A stretch of DNA of 33,479 nt, taken from assembly GCF_001598275.1 (NCBI RefSeq), contig NZ_BCYQ01000025.1, positions 1-33,479 on the forward strand, given 5' to 3'. The notes below the pieces were generated by a model, which saw only the letters and a program-made list of their open reading frames with translations, ran no database searches and was not told the DNA's origin. Positions 33,296 to 33,479 of the stretch are shown in pieces (position 1 is the first letter of the stretch; every line of letters begins with the position of its first letter). The stretch comes from Moraxella oblonga NBRC 102422. Its GTDB lineage: Bacteria; Pseudomonadota; Gammaproteobacteria; Pseudomonadales; Moraxellaceae. Made by a program: the position numbers and the translations under genes.

Positions 33296-33479
33296 GATGC
33301 CCAAATCACCATGGAATGACACCTTTCTTTTTTAACTCAAACAAATACCAATGACAAAGACTGCGTATGGTTTTATTTCCCTTGCCATACATTCATCATA
33401 TACCAAAACAACTTTAAAAATGATACAAAATTAGTGATTGTCCGTAGATAAGTTGGTTGGCTTATTATATCTTATAGTC

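Noticed and set aside
1-33479. Frequent TTGCCAAA / TTTGGCAA words as DNA uptake sequences
   Set aside because: They mostly lie in coding frames as Leu-Pro/Ala-Lys codons and show no fixed long core or hairpin placement that I can see by eye.

Overview
The window is bacterial chromosomal DNA, densely coding and AT-rich, with long runs of A/T between genes. The gene set (CydDC, IspB, MnmG, Rep, ArgC, NadK, AqpZ and a PspA/YqiJ/flotillin cluster) and the protein sequences point to a gammaproteobacterium of the Moraxellaceae, most likely Moraxella. That assignment is inference from protein character, because no rRNA gene is present. I saw no tRNA, rRNA, CRISPR array, prophage or complete insertion sequence.

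Layout. 1-500: a small DUF442-type phosphatase/sulfurtransferase-like gene with a terminator. 530-5040: a membrane-maintenance operon behind a near-consensus promoter. It encodes a ribbon-helix-helix-like protein, a PspA/IM30 protein, a YqiJ/NfeD-like OB-fold membrane protein and a flotillin (YqiK-like). A VapBC-type toxin-antitoxin pair sits between the last two, and its PIN toxin is frameshifted in an A7 run. 5045-8484: cydD-cydC on the minus strand. 8594-9151: a His-rich lipoprotein behind a Zur-box-like site. 9178-10799: argC and a small membrane protein on the minus strand, with a duplication scar. 11001-15888: nadK, a ClsC-like phospholipase D lipoprotein, a ProP-like MFS transporter and aqpZ, all rightward. 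The last three would fit osmotic adaptation.

16034-19748 (minus strand): an AEC-family carrier, a 209-bp MITE with perfect 16-bp terminal inverted repeats, a lipoprotein whose stop codon is supplied by the MITE end, and mnmG. 19749-21947: a 355-bp empty stretch and a two-gene unit of unknown function whose first gene is much more AT-rich than its surroundings. 21985-24018 (minus): rep helicase. 24124-25383: an exported WG-repeat protein. 25434-26285 (minus): a DMT exporter with a consensus promoter overlapped by a long inverted repeat. 26399-28334 (minus): ispB and a TPR-like gene. 28390-28949 (minus): a RelBE-type toxin-antitoxin pair. 29166-33275: aroG (DAHP synthase), a second DMT transporter, a DedA protein, an Smr-domain protein and a FixH-like protein.

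Taken together this is mostly conserved housekeeping DNA with small accessory inserts: two toxin-antitoxin pairs, a MITE and an AT-rich gene pair. The most unusual items are the RHH-PspA-YqiJ-flotillin operon interrupted by a broken toxin-antitoxin module, the MITE that replaced a stop codon without changing the protein, and the putative Zur-controlled His-rich lipoprotein.
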